Position numbers and translations under genes: made by a program | Assembly: GCA_026419635.1 (NCBI GenBank) | Contig: JANZZB010000036.1 | Location: 5,719-12,254, forward strand | Length of the DNA: 6,536 nucleotides | Direction: 5' to 3' | Origin: Clostridiales bacterium | GTDB lineage: Bacteria > Bacillota > Clostridia > Oscillospirales > Butyricicoccaceae | Notes under the pieces: generated by a model | What the model was told of the DNA's origin: nothing | Databases searched by the model: none | The model's input: only the letters and a program-made list of their open reading frames with translations | Shown: positions 1-6,516 of the stretch, piece after piece | Layout: every line of letters begins with the position of its first letter | Numbering within the stretch: position 1 is the first letter of the stretch

Positions 1-649
1 CTATATAAGGAAAGGCACAAACCTCTTTTTGATCTGCTAAAAAACATGTGCCTCGCACATCCCGAATTTGTGAAATTGCTTCCCCCTTTTTTAACCGTTC
101 GGCAATTTCTCTTGTCGGATACTCACCCATCCCGTAAGTCAGAAGATCGGCTTTTGCGTCAAGTAGAAGTGGTCTTCGTACCGCATCGTCCCAATAGTCA
201 TAATGTGAAAAACGTCTGAGCGACGCCTCCAGCCCTCCAAGTACAACAGGAAGACCGGGAAATGCTTCTTTAACCCTGTTTGAATAAACAATACAGGCTC
301 GATCCGGTCGTTTTCCGGTTTTTCCGCCAGGCGAATATTCGTCTCTCGAGCGTTTTTTCTTAGCAACAGTATAATGTGCAACCATCGAGTCGATATTACC
401 TGCCGTGATCAGCGCAGCGTATCGCGGACGCCCCATTTTTTCAAATGCAGCTTTAGAATGATAATCCGGCTGTGAAAGGATTGCAACCCGAAAACCCTCG
501 GATTCAAGAACACGTGCAATAATTGCACATCCAAACGAAGGGTGGTCAACGTAAGCATCACCGGTAATTAAAAGAAAATCATAATAATACCAGCCACGCT
601 CTTCCATATCCTGTTTTGATATCGGTAAGAACTCATACCGCTCCGCCAA
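1..649 (-). CDS. ygiQ: YgiQ family radical SAM protein, N-terminal part (C-terminus beyond the window)
   Basis: Reading the minus strand from 649 to the left edge gives 216 codons with no stop, so only the N-terminal part of a protein that is normally about 600 residues or more is present. The translation begins MAERYEFLPISKQDMEERGW and contains ITGDAYVDHPSFG (about residues 29-41), ILSQPDYHS (62-70), ITAGNIDSMVAHYT (86-99), VVLGGLEASLRRFSHYDYW (about 135-155) and QIRDVRGT (195-202). These are hallmarks of the YgiQ N-terminal (UPF0313) domain. The radical SAM CxxxCxxC cluster motif of the family would lie further downstream and is not visible. The start is inferred to be TTG at 649-647: GGAG lies 9 nt upstream, a stop codon sits just before it in frame, and no ATG occurs before residue 15. 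The function of YgiQ is not well established; an iron-sulfur SAM enzyme is expected from the family. Its 3' end is not shown. Confidence 0.9.
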   Translation of the reverse strand, partial: MAERYEFLPISKQDMEERGWYYYDFLLITGDAYVDHPSFGCAIIARVLESEGFRVAILSQPDYHSKAAFEKMGRPRYAALITAGNIDSMVAHYTVAKKKRSRDEYSPGGKTGKRPDRACIVYSNRVKEAFPGLPVVLGGLEASLRRFSHYDYWDDAVRRPLLLDAKADLLTYGMGEYPTREIAERLKKGEAISQIRDVRGTCFLADQKEVCAFPYI

Positions 650-682
650 TTTACCGCACTCCAAACTTCATGCAATCGAATG

Positions 683-707
683 AAAACGGGGAGCTGTCAC
701 TCCCCGT
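683..707 (-). terminator. Rho-independent terminator after the flavin reductase gene
   Basis: ACGGGGAG (686-693) and CTCCCCGT (700-707) form a perfect 8-bp GC-rich stem with a 6-nt loop. Read on the minus strand, the stem is followed by TTTTCATT, a short imperfect U-tract. No T-run follows it on the plus strand, so it acts on minus-strand transcripts. It lies 36 bp past the flavin reductase stop codon and only 36 bp before the YgiQ start. The stem is strong but the U-tract is short, so partial read-through into the YgiQ gene is possible. Confidence 0.75.
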
Positions 708-742
708 ACACAATGTTAAAACCATCGGGTATATCAAAGCTT

Positions 743-1252
743 TTATTCTTTTACAAATACCTTTTTTATTTCGCCGAGATACATATGATGAAGATCTCCA
801 GTTGAATAATTGTCCTTTTCAATAGAAGGATCAAGAATGCAGCTTAATTCCATTTGTTGCTTATATAACTTCCGACACACGAGAACAAGCTCCGCCTGTT
901 CAAAGGTTGGAGCGTTTTCTACAAAAACGGGAGTAAATCCGGCATTTTTGATTTTGTCGCAGTCACGTCCGGATTTCGAACCTAACAAACCGAGTTCTTT
1001 ACGATACTTTTTTCCGAAAAATGAAACCGTAAAATAATCCTGGCTATCGACAAACTCCATTGTATAGCGGCTTTGACGTATATAAACCGTGGCAACTTTC
1101 ATGCTCCACATGATTCCAAGCCCGCCCCAGCTTGCAGTCATCGTATTGATCTTTTTTTGATCGCCAGCCGTAATCAGTGACCATTCGTCATTAAACATGG
1201 AAAATACACTGATTTTACTTTCAAACTCGTTCATGTCCATTTCACGAAACAT
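743..1252 (-). CDS. Flavin reductase family (FMN-binding split-barrel) protein
   Basis: This 169-residue protein matches the flavin reductase-like / DIM6-NTAB family by sight. Clues are INTMTASWGGLG (residues 35-46), the ATVYIRQSRYTMEF stretch (54-67) typical of the FMN-binding split barrel, DYFTVSFFG (72-80), and a C-terminal DLHHMYLGEIKKV segment (153-165). The length suits a single-domain member. Such proteins bind FMN and often reduce flavin with NAD(P)H, but many members have unknown partners, so the exact reaction cannot be stated. It is expected to be cytoplasmic, since no signal peptide or membrane segment is visible. The ATG at 1252 is preceded by GAGG with 7 nt spacing, which favours it over the ATG five codons later. 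It begins 24 bp after the ftsK stop and is followed by a terminator hairpin, so it is probably the last gene of a two-gene ftsK transcription unit. Confidence 0.87.
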   Translation of the reverse strand: MFREMDMNEFESKISVFSMFNDEWSLITAGDQKKINTMTASWGGLGIMWSMKVATVYIRQSRYTMEFVDSQDYFTVSFFGKKYRKELGLLGSKSGRDCDKIKNAGFTPVFVENAPTFEQAELVLVCRKLYKQQMELSCILDPSIEKDNYSTGDLHHMYLGEIKKVFVKE

Positions 1253-1276
1253 AAGTAACCCTCACTTTAATCTATA

Positions 1277-3688
1277 TTATTGACTTTTTCTAAGTACCAT
1301 TTCCTGCCATTCGTCTTTTGTAATGAGAACTTGCCTTGGTTTGGAACCCTCAAAAGGGCCCACGATTCCCCGTTCTTCCATCTGGTCGACAAGCCGCGCG
1401 GCACGAGAATATCCGAGTTTTAGCCTTCTTTGAAGCATGGATACCGATGCTTGACCGGTCTCAACAACAATTTCAATTGCGTTTGGCAAAAGTCCGTCCG
1501 CATCTAAATCATTGCTTTCAGCGCTGACATCGCCGCCGCCTTCTCCGGCTTCACGTTCGATATGCTGAAGAATCTCTTCCGAATAATCCGGCTGCCCGGT
1601 TTTCTTAATATATTCAATAACGGATTCAATTTCCTGAGATGTAATAAAACACCCCTGTACTCGTAAAGGTTTCCCCGCTCCAAGAGGATTATACAGCATA
1701 TCGCCGCGTCCGATCAGCTTTTCCGCACCCATTGAGTCAAGAATGATTCTTGATTCGATTTGGGAGGCCACTGCAAAAGCAATTCTTGATGGAATATTTG
1801 CTTTCATAATCCCGGTGATAACATCGGCAGACGGACGCTGGGTTGCAATGACAAGATGCATTCCTGCCGCACGGGCCATTTGTGCAATCCGACAGATGGC
1901 ATTTTCCACATCACGTGCAGCAACAAACATTAAGTCTGCTAGCTCATCAATTACAATTACGATTTGAGGAAGCGGTTCCTTCGCCTCCGAACCGTCATCC
2001 TGTGCCGGCTGCTTTATGACGGCTTCATTATACGAAGCAAGATCCCGGACGTTCAGTTCAGAAAACAGTTTGTAACGGTGCATCATTTCCGTAACAGCCC
2101 AATTCAACGCTCCGGCAGCTTTTTTTGGATCCGTTACAACCGGTATCAGAAGATGCGGGATACCGTTATAAATGCCAAGCTCGATCATTTTCGGATCAAT
2201 CATGATGAGTTTGACCTCTTCAGGCGACGCTTTATAAAGAAGGCTTATAAGCATAGAGTTGATGCAAACTGATTTACCGGAGCCGGTGGTTCCCGCAATC
2301 AGCATATGCGGCATTTTCGCAATATCGCCGACAATACAAGTGCCGGTAATGTCGCGCCCTACTGCAAAGGCAATCTTGCTCCGGCTTTTTGTAAACGCGT
2401 CTGACGCAATAACGTCATGGATATATACCGTCTGCACGCTTTGGTTCGGTACTTCGATTCCAACTGCCATTTTGTCTGGTATCGGGGCAATTCTAACACT
2501 GACTGCACCTAAAGAAAGTGCGATATCGTCTGACAGAGTTGTAATACGTGAAAATTTTGTCCCTCGGTTTACTTGGATTTCATATCTTGTTACCGTAGGT
2601 CCGCGTGTAATGTTGATAATATTGGCTTCTATTCCAAAGCTAAGTAATGTATCAATCAGGCGATCTGCGTTTTCACGAATTTCAGCCTGAGAATTTTGTT
2701 TTGATGCTTTGGATGAATACAAAAGAGAAAGAGGCGGATAACCGTAAAGCTTCTTCTGTGCCGCCGACAAATCCCCGGCTTCCCGTTTCGGAGTCTGCAA
2801 CGCTTTCTCGATTTCCTCCTTTATGCTGTCATCGTGCTCTATGTGCTGGGCCACAGGCTCCAGGGTCTGGACCATAGGTTCCGGCGTCTTGACTTCCAAT
2901 TCCTTTTCGCGAAGCACCTGTGCAGGAGACTTCACCTTAGAAGCACGTAATAAATTTTCTTCCTGTACAGGTGGCGGAGGCCCGGCATCATCGATCGGAA
3001 TATCGATCTGCGGCTTTTTATTTTTAGAAAAAATCCGAAATTCCGGCAAAGTCACTTCCGGCTCTTGATCTTCCTCTTCATCGTATTCCTCATAAAGTTT
3101 AGGCACAAGCGCATTGTAAACCGCCTTTGGCGTCACACGGAAAGCGCAAAGCAAAGCAGCAATCAACAATATCAGTAATATGCAGAAGCCACCGAATGTT
3201 GTAAATAATTCACGTATAAAAATTGCGATTGTTCCTGCAATTAGACCTCCGCTTACCATTTCCCTGCCCCCGCGGATCAATTCCGAAAGGCTCTCAATTG
3301 TAAGCATATATTGGTTTTTGTCTTGAATGATATGAAACATCGCCCCAAAGAGAAACGGGATAGACACAAGAGAAAAGATACGCAGTACCACTTTCCCCTT
3401 TCGCTTCATAAATAAAAGGATGGCGGAAACAAAAAGAGAAAGCGGAAGCAGATATGCCCCTATTCCCATGAAAGCGCCCGCAACGTGGTAGCAGTCGTGA
3501 AACAAAAATCCCTCGCCTTTTACCAGTGTAAGCGCGCTGATGATGGATAAGAAGAGGTAGCACAATCCCCATATGTAGCGTTTCACCCGTTTCTTTTTTG
3601 GAGGGCTCTTCCTTCTGCCTGACCGGGTTTTAGTTTGGTTTGCTTTGCTACCCGATTTAGCGTTTCCTTTTTTTTGTACTTCCGGCAA
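1277..3688 (-). CDS. ftsK: DNA translocase FtsK/SpoIIIE
   Basis: The 803-residue product is a septum-bound, ATP-driven DNA pump that clears chromosomal DNA from the division or sporulation septum. A basic N-terminus (1-37) precedes four or five membrane segments (about 39-57, 66-94, 98-120, 145-185). An acidic, proline-rich linker (about 196-310, with DEEED and PPPP runs) follows. The motor has a FtsK alpha/beta core with Walker A GTTGSGKS (466-473), Walker B IVIVIDE (576-582) and ATQRPSADVITG (615-626). The C-terminal winged-helix gamma domain (about 733-790, LPNAIEIVVETGQASVSMLQ onward) reads orienting DNA motifs. The length is close to Bacillus SpoIIIE (787 residues, from memory). The start is TTG at 3688, with AGGTGG 7 nt upstream and no nearby in-frame ATG. 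The sequence cannot tell vegetative FtsK from sporulation SpoIIIE; both are the same fold and family. It heads the minus-strand unit with the flavin reductase. Confidence 0.97.
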   Translation of the reverse strand: MPEVQKKGNAKSGSKANQTKTRSGRRKSPPKKKRVKRYIWGLCYLFLSIISALTLVKGEGFLFHDCYHVAGAFMGIGAYLLPLSLFVSAILLFMKRKGKVVLRIFSLVSIPFLFGAMFHIIQDKNQYMLTIESLSELIRGGREMVSGGLIAGTIAIFIRELFTTFGGFCILLILLIAALLCAFRVTPKAVYNALVPKLYEEYDEEEDQEPEVTLPEFRIFSKNKKPQIDIPIDDAGPPPPVQEENLLRASKVKSPAQVLREKELEVKTPEPMVQTLEPVAQHIEHDDSIKEEIEKALQTPKREAGDLSAAQKKLYGYPPLSLLYSSKASKQNSQAEIRENADRLIDTLLSFGIEANIINITRGPTVTRYEIQVNRGTKFSRITTLSDDIALSLGAVSVRIAPIPDKMAVGIEVPNQSVQTVYIHDVIASDAFTKSRSKIAFAVGRDITGTCIVGDIAKMPHMLIAGTTGSGKSVCINSMLISLLYKASPEEVKLIMIDPKMIELGIYNGIPHLLIPVVTDPKKAAGALNWAVTEMMHRYKLFSELNVRDLASYNEAVIKQPAQDDGSEAKEPLPQIVIVIDELADLMFVAARDVENAICRIAQMARAAGMHLVIATQRPSADVITGIMKANIPSRIAFAVASQIESRIILDSMGAEKLIGRGDMLYNPLGAGKPLRVQGCFITSQEIESVIEYIKKTGQPDYSEEILQHIEREAGEGGGDVSAESNDLDADGLLPNAIEIVVETGQASVSMLQRRLKLGYSRAARLVDQMEERGIVGPFEGSKPRQVLITKDEWQEMVLRKSQ

Positions 3689-3701
3689 ATAATCACCACC
3701 T
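3689..3701 (-). promoter_or_regulatory. Ribosome binding site deciding the TTG start of ftsK
   Basis: On the minus strand AGGTGG (3696-3701) lies 7 nt before TTG at 3688-3686. It pairs well with the anti-Shine-Dalgarno sequence, and no ATG in this frame lies nearby, so it supports the TTG start. Confidence 0.75.
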
Positions 3702-3789
3702 AAAGACTAAGAAAAACATAACAGAGTTCAAAAAGCTGAAAAAAAACGAAAAAAGAGTAAATCAGAGCGAAATTTAACGGTATTAAAAT

Positions 3790-3817
3790 ATTATATCGTT
3801 TAATGTGTAAATGTAAT
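3790..3817 (-). promoter_or_regulatory. Probable sigma-A promoter for ftsK
   Basis: On the minus strand there is a perfect -10 TATAAT (3795-3790) with -35 ATTACA (3817-3812, four of six consensus bases) at 16 bp spacing. A T-rich stretch sits upstream like an UP element. The predicted start is near 3783, giving a leader of about 95 nt. Motif match only; the whole region is AT-rich, so chance matches are possible. Confidence 0.5.
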
Positions 3818-3889
3818 AATAAAAAAGGGGGTTTCTTGGCAGATGTTTTAAGTATAAACAAAAACATTCATTTACAATTCAGTTTTATA

Positions 3890-3919
3890 TTACCACATCA
3901 GCATAAATTTTGCTATATA
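3890..3919 (+). promoter_or_regulatory. Possible upstream extended -10 promoter for the MFS gene
   Basis: TTACCA (3890-3895), an 18-bp spacer and TATATA (3914-3919) carrying a TGC extended -10 element (3911-3913). It would make a leader of about 210 nt. It is weaker than the downstream promoter and lies in AT-rich DNA, so it may be chance. Confidence 0.3.
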
Positions 3920-4036
3920 ATATGATTTGACGTGATATTTCATCGCCTTTTTAATTGTTCTTTGAAAAAATAGGAATTTATAGTTTGCCTAACTAAAAGC
4001 GAGGTTTTTTACACGATTCTTTTGCCACGATTAACG

Positions 4037-4065
4037 TTGACGATAATAGCTGCTTCATGTACAAT
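4037..4065 (+). promoter_or_regulatory. Strong sigma-A-type promoter for the MFS gene
   Basis: TTGACG (4037-4042) and TACAAT (4060-4065) each match consensus at five of six bases and are separated by exactly 17 bp. The predicted start is near 4072, giving a leader of about 66 nt to TTG 4138. The upstream-most ATG of the frame (4057) falls inside this promoter, so it cannot be used on this transcript. Confidence 0.65.
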
Positions 4066-4091
4066 AAAATGAAATTGAGAATTATCTTTTC

Positions 4092-4114
4092 ATATCTTTA
4101 TTCTATAAAGATAT
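4092..4114. repeat. Perfect 10-bp inverted repeat in the MFS leader, operator-like
   Basis: ATATCTTTAT (4092-4101), a 3-nt centre TCT, and ATAAAGATAT (4105-4114) form a perfect dyad about 20 nt after the predicted transcription start. The position fits a repressor operator. It could also fold as an AT-rich hairpin in the mRNA, but it has no following T-run and ends 9 nt before the Shine-Dalgarno, so it is neither a clear terminator nor a clear SD blocker. No regulator gene is present in the window. Confidence 0.6.
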
Positions 4115-4137
4115 CACAGAGCGAAAGGACGATCGTC

Positions 4138-5364
4138 TTGCAAAAAGAAAGACGCTTTTTACTTGTTCTTGCCATTATCATCATAACGTTTAATCTGCGC
4201 GCACCAATCTTCTCTGTCGGTTCTGTCATTTCCATGATACAAAAAGATTATCCGTTATCATCTGCTCTCTGCGGATTTTTGACCACACTGCCTCTTATTG
4301 CTTTTGCGGCCAGTTCTCCCTTTGTAGCAATAGTGAGCAATAGAATCGGTATGCAGCGGACGATGTTTCTTGGCTTACTTTTATCTCTTTTTGGTATATT
4401 GGCTCGTTCTTACTTCGGAATTTTCGGACTGTTTTTCGGCACTGCACTTATGGGAATCGGAATCTCGTGTGCCAATGTTTTGATACCCTGTGTAATTAAA
4501 TCTCACTTCCCGGAACATGTCGGTCTGTTAACCAGCATTTACTGCACCGCAATGTCTATTTTTGCCGGGCTTGGAGCAGGTATCAGCGTTCCTCTGGCCG
4601 AAAAATTCGGTTTTGGATGGAAAGGCTCGTTGGCCACTTGGAGCCTTCTATGTATTCTTGCAATGATTTTTTGGGTTCCTCAGTTAAAACAAAGTCCTAT
4701 TCCTGTATCCGTTTCAATTGAAAACGTGCCGGAAAACCAAATTAAAAACACCTCTCTTTTTAGAAGCCGGCTCGCTTGGGCGGTTACCGTATACATGGGG
4801 CTTCAGGCTATTATATGTTACTCTGCAACAACCTGGCTGCCAACTATTCTCGTATCGCGCGGCATCAGTGCAGAAGCAGCAGGCTATATGGCTCTCTATT
4901 TACAATGGATTAGCATTATAGGTGCGTTTATCGTACCGATTCTTGCGGACCGGATATCTGGGAACCAGAAGAATATCAACACGATCTTTTGTTTATCCTA
5001 TTTTATTGGAGCTGTCGGTCTGATTTTTTGCCGTCAAAGTCAGGTAATGATCTATTTATCTCTTACTTTCTTCGGCATAGGAATGGGTGCGAGCTTCAGC
5101 CTTTATCTTATATTTCTCAGCATGCGGACCAGAAAAGCTTTGGACACGGCCAATCTTTCGGGCATGTCACAGTCACTTGGCTATCTTCTTGCAGCTGTCG
5201 GCCCGCCTGCCGTAGGGGCAACATTTGATGTTACCAAGTCCTGGACGCCATCCCTTCTATTTTACGTTTTCTGTACGATTATGCTCATTGTGCTTGGTTT
5301 TTATCTGGGCCGTGATATATACCTTTTTGAAGAAGAACAGAATAAACCCATGGTAATGAAATAA
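4138..5364 (+). CDS. MFS transporter, CynX/NimT type
   Basis: The 408-residue product is an integral membrane protein of about 12 hydrophobic helices (roughly 8-28, 45-65, 76-91, 95-119, 132-152, 164-180, 213-233, 250-270, 283-299, 304-326, 345-363, 372-390) with a central polar loop at about 181-212. The opening FNLRAPIFSVGSVI (18-31), FLTTLPLIAFAASSP (47-61) and a short basic loop RIGMQRTM (69-76) resemble the CynX/NimT/YycB branch of the major facilitator superfamily. That branch includes cyanate and 2-nitroimidazole transporters, but many members have unknown substrates, so none is assigned. The start chosen is TTG 4138, with AAAGGA ending 8 nt upstream. The longer frame back to ATG 4057 adds 27 polar residues, has no good ribosome site and overlaps the promoter. 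It is probably monocistronic or weakly linked to the methyltransferase gene 87 bp downstream; no clear terminator lies between them. Confidence 0.88.
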   Translation: MQKERRFLLVLAIIIITFNLRAPIFSVGSVISMIQKDYPLSSALCGFLTTLPLIAFAASSPFVAIVSNRIGMQRTMFLGLLLSLFGILARSYFGIFGLFFGTALMGIGISCANVLIPCVIKSHFPEHVGLLTSIYCTAMSIFAGLGAGISVPLAEKFGFGWKGSLATWSLLCILAMIFWVPQLKQSPIPVSVSIENVPENQIKNTSLFRSRLAWAVTVYMGLQAIICYSATTWLPTILVSRGISAEAAGYMALYLQWISIIGAFIVPILADRISGNQKNINTIFCLSYFIGAVGLIFCRQSQVMIYLSLTFFGIGMGASFSLYLIFLSMRTRKALDTANLSGMSQSLGYLLAAVGPPAVGATFDVTKSWTPSLLFYVFCTIMLIVLGFYLGRDIYLFEEEQNKPMVMK

Positions 5365-5451
5365 TAACTGGAGATTTTCTCTTTACATGCTTTTAGGACA
5401 ACTATAGCTGTGCCTATTGCAATTTCTCACACATGAAAGGAATATAACAGA
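5365..5451 (+). promoter_or_regulatory. Short gap with ribosome site of the methyltransferase gene
   Basis: AAAGGA (5435-5440) lies about 11 nt before ATG 5452 and sets the start. A weak promoter-like pair TTTACA (5382-5387) and TATAGC (5403-5408) has only 15 bp spacing, so it is doubtful. GAGA and TCTC near 5371-5381 give only a 4-bp stem, too weak to call a terminator. Confidence 0.3.
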
Positions 5452-6309
5452 ATGTGGACTCCGACAAAATGGACCGATTATGAGCTTTTAGATTGCGGAG
5501 GCGGCGAACGCCTTGAGCGTTGGGGTTCTTATATTCTATCAAGACCCGATCCCCAGGCAATTTGGAACAAATCCGGGCACCGCTCGTGGAACGCTCTTTC
5601 TGCGAAGTATCATCGTTCAAACGACGGCGGAGGTAGCTGGGAAATCTATAAGCTTCCCCCGCAGTGGCAGATTAAATATGAAGATCTTGTCTTTAACGTA
5701 AAGCCAATGAGCTTCAAACATACCGGTGTATTCCCGGAGCAGGCCGCCAATTGGGAATTTATTTCGAGGATGATCCGACAGGCCCAAAGGCCGATTAACG
5801 TGCTGAATTTATTTGCTTATACCGGAGGCGCGACTCTTGCAGCAGCCTCAGCCGGAGCCTCCGTATGTCACGTTGATGCTGCTAAGGGCATGGTTCAATG
5901 GGCAAGGGAAAACGCCAATTCATCTTCTCTTGATGATAAACCGATCCGCTGGATTGTGGACGACTGCCGCAAGTTTTTAGAGCGGGAAATCCGGCGGGGG
6001 CGAAAATACGATGCGATCATTATGGATCCGCCCTCGTACGGGCGCGGGCCGACAGGCGAAGTTTGGAAAATCGAAGATGATATCGCATCTTTTGTAGAGC
6101 TTTGTTTGGGTGCGTTGTCTGAAAATCCGCTGTTAGTGCTCATTAGCTCCTACACAGCGGGGTTATCCCCATCCGTCATGGATTATCTTTTAAGCTCAAT
6201 CATAAAAAAACAGTACGGCGGCAAAACGGATTGCTCGGAGCTTGGCCTTACGGTCGCTTCAACCGGTCTTGCCCTTCCTTGCGGTTCTTCTGCAAGGTGG
6301 ATATTTTAA
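5452..6309 (+). CDS. Class I SAM-dependent methyltransferase (RlmI/RlmK C-terminal-domain type)
   Basis: The 285-residue protein shows a Rossmann-fold methyltransferase. HTGVFPEQAANW (90-101) leads into motif I NLFAYTGGATLAA (119-131), with acidic VDAAKGMVQWAREN (141-154) after strand 2, VDDCRKFL (169-176), and motif IV MDPPSYGRGP (191-200). This set matches the SAM-binding domain of 23S rRNA cytosine/guanine methyltransferases such as RlmI and RlmK. The usual N-terminal PUA RNA-binding domain is absent; the first 80 residues form a short, tryptophan-rich lead instead. The substrate is therefore unproven, although RNA is the likely target. The protein ends GLALPCGSSARWIF, which looks like a natural C-terminus. 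The ATG at 5452 has AAAGGA upstream. The ABC ATPase gene starts 113 bp downstream on the same strand. Confidence 0.9.
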   Translation: MWTPTKWTDYELLDCGGGERLERWGSYILSRPDPQAIWNKSGHRSWNALSAKYHRSNDGGGSWEIYKLPPQWQIKYEDLVFNVKPMSFKHTGVFPEQAANWEFISRMIRQAQRPINVLNLFAYTGGATLAAASAGASVCHVDAAKGMVQWARENANSSSLDDKPIRWIVDDCRKFLEREIRRGRKYDAIIMDPPSYGRGPTGEVWKIEDDIASFVELCLGALSENPLLVLISSYTAGLSPSVMDYLLSSIIKKQYGGKTDCSELGLTVASTGLALPCGSSARWIF

Positions 6310-6337
6310 ACCCGATAAACAGTGTTTGCCGCAGACC

Positions 6338-6366
6338 TTGTAAAGCTATCTCGGCTTACGTACGAT
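6338..6366 (+). promoter_or_regulatory. Weak promoter candidate for the ATPase gene
   Basis: TTGTAA (6338-6343) and TACGAT (6361-6366) are separated by 17 bp, each matching consensus at four of six bases. The spacing is ideal but the boxes are weak. The gap also holds no hairpin terminator, so read-through from the methyltransferase gene is equally possible. Confidence 0.25.
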
Positions 6367-6422
6367 GCCTCTAACACTGTCGTGCAGTATATGGACAAGT
6401 ATTAAAAGGACGAATGAACCTT

Positions 6423-6516
6423 ATGTCTGACATTATAAAAGCCGATCATTTAAGTTTTTCTTATCAGGCGCCAGTCTCCATTCTCGCGCTGAATGATCTT
6501 ACGGTCACAATACCTG
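6423..6516 (+). CDS. ABC transporter ATP-binding protein, probably an ECF (EcfA/CbiO-type) ATPase, N-terminus only
   Basis: Only the first 31 codons are genomic: MSDIIKADHLSFSYQ onward to a conserved-looking LTVTIP segment. This matches the first two beta-strands of ABC ATPases, with the aromatic A-loop tyrosine (Y14) that stacks on ATP adenine. The pattern resembles EcfA subunits of energy-coupling-factor vitamin or metal importers, which sit on the cytoplasmic face of the membrane. Walker A and everything after it are missing, so the subfamily is tentative. The start is ATG 6423 with AGGA 12 nt upstream; an in-frame ATG at 6414 is too close to that site. The frame stays open to 6536, but the last seven codons (ending VSYTHL) come from adapter sequence and are not part of the protein. 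Confidence 0.72.

Larger units (their letters stand above)
3689..4137. other. Divergent intergenic region between ftsK and the MFS gene
   Basis: About 450 bp of AT-rich DNA with no convincing coding frame, tRNA or known structured RNA that I can recognise. It holds the outward promoters listed separately. The ftsK leader is U-rich on the transcribed strand (3689-3783). A direct repeat CACGATT occurs at 4012-4018 and 4026-4032, just upstream of the MFS -35 box, and could be an activator site; this is speculative. The stretch from about 3926 to 4010 shows nothing I can assign. Confidence 0.7.

Noticed and set aside
139..381. 80-residue open frame on the minus strand
   Set aside because: It lies inside the YgiQ gene in another frame of the same strand; the YgiQ frame has clear family motifs.
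1964..2272. 102-residue plus-strand frame opposite ftsK
   Set aside because: Antisense to the conserved FtsK core; composition looks like a mirrored coding frame.
2259..2690. 143-residue open frame on the plus strand opposite ftsK
   Set aside because: Antisense shadow of the FtsK motor domain, with no recognisable protein features or ribosome site.
3971..4010. Possible terminator or structured RNA ahead of the T-run near 4004-4010
   Set aside because: Only a 3-bp stem (CCT/AGG) can be formed before the T-run, too weak to support a terminator or riboswitch.
4057..4137. N-terminal extension of the MFS protein from ATG 4057
   Set aside because: It overlaps the -10 region of a strong promoter and lacks a ribosome site; TTG 4138 explains the gene better.
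3689..4137. Search for a small RNA, riboswitch or CRISPR repeats in the long intergenic region
   Set aside because: No repeated units, tRNA-like cloverleaf or known riboswitch core could be recognised by eye.
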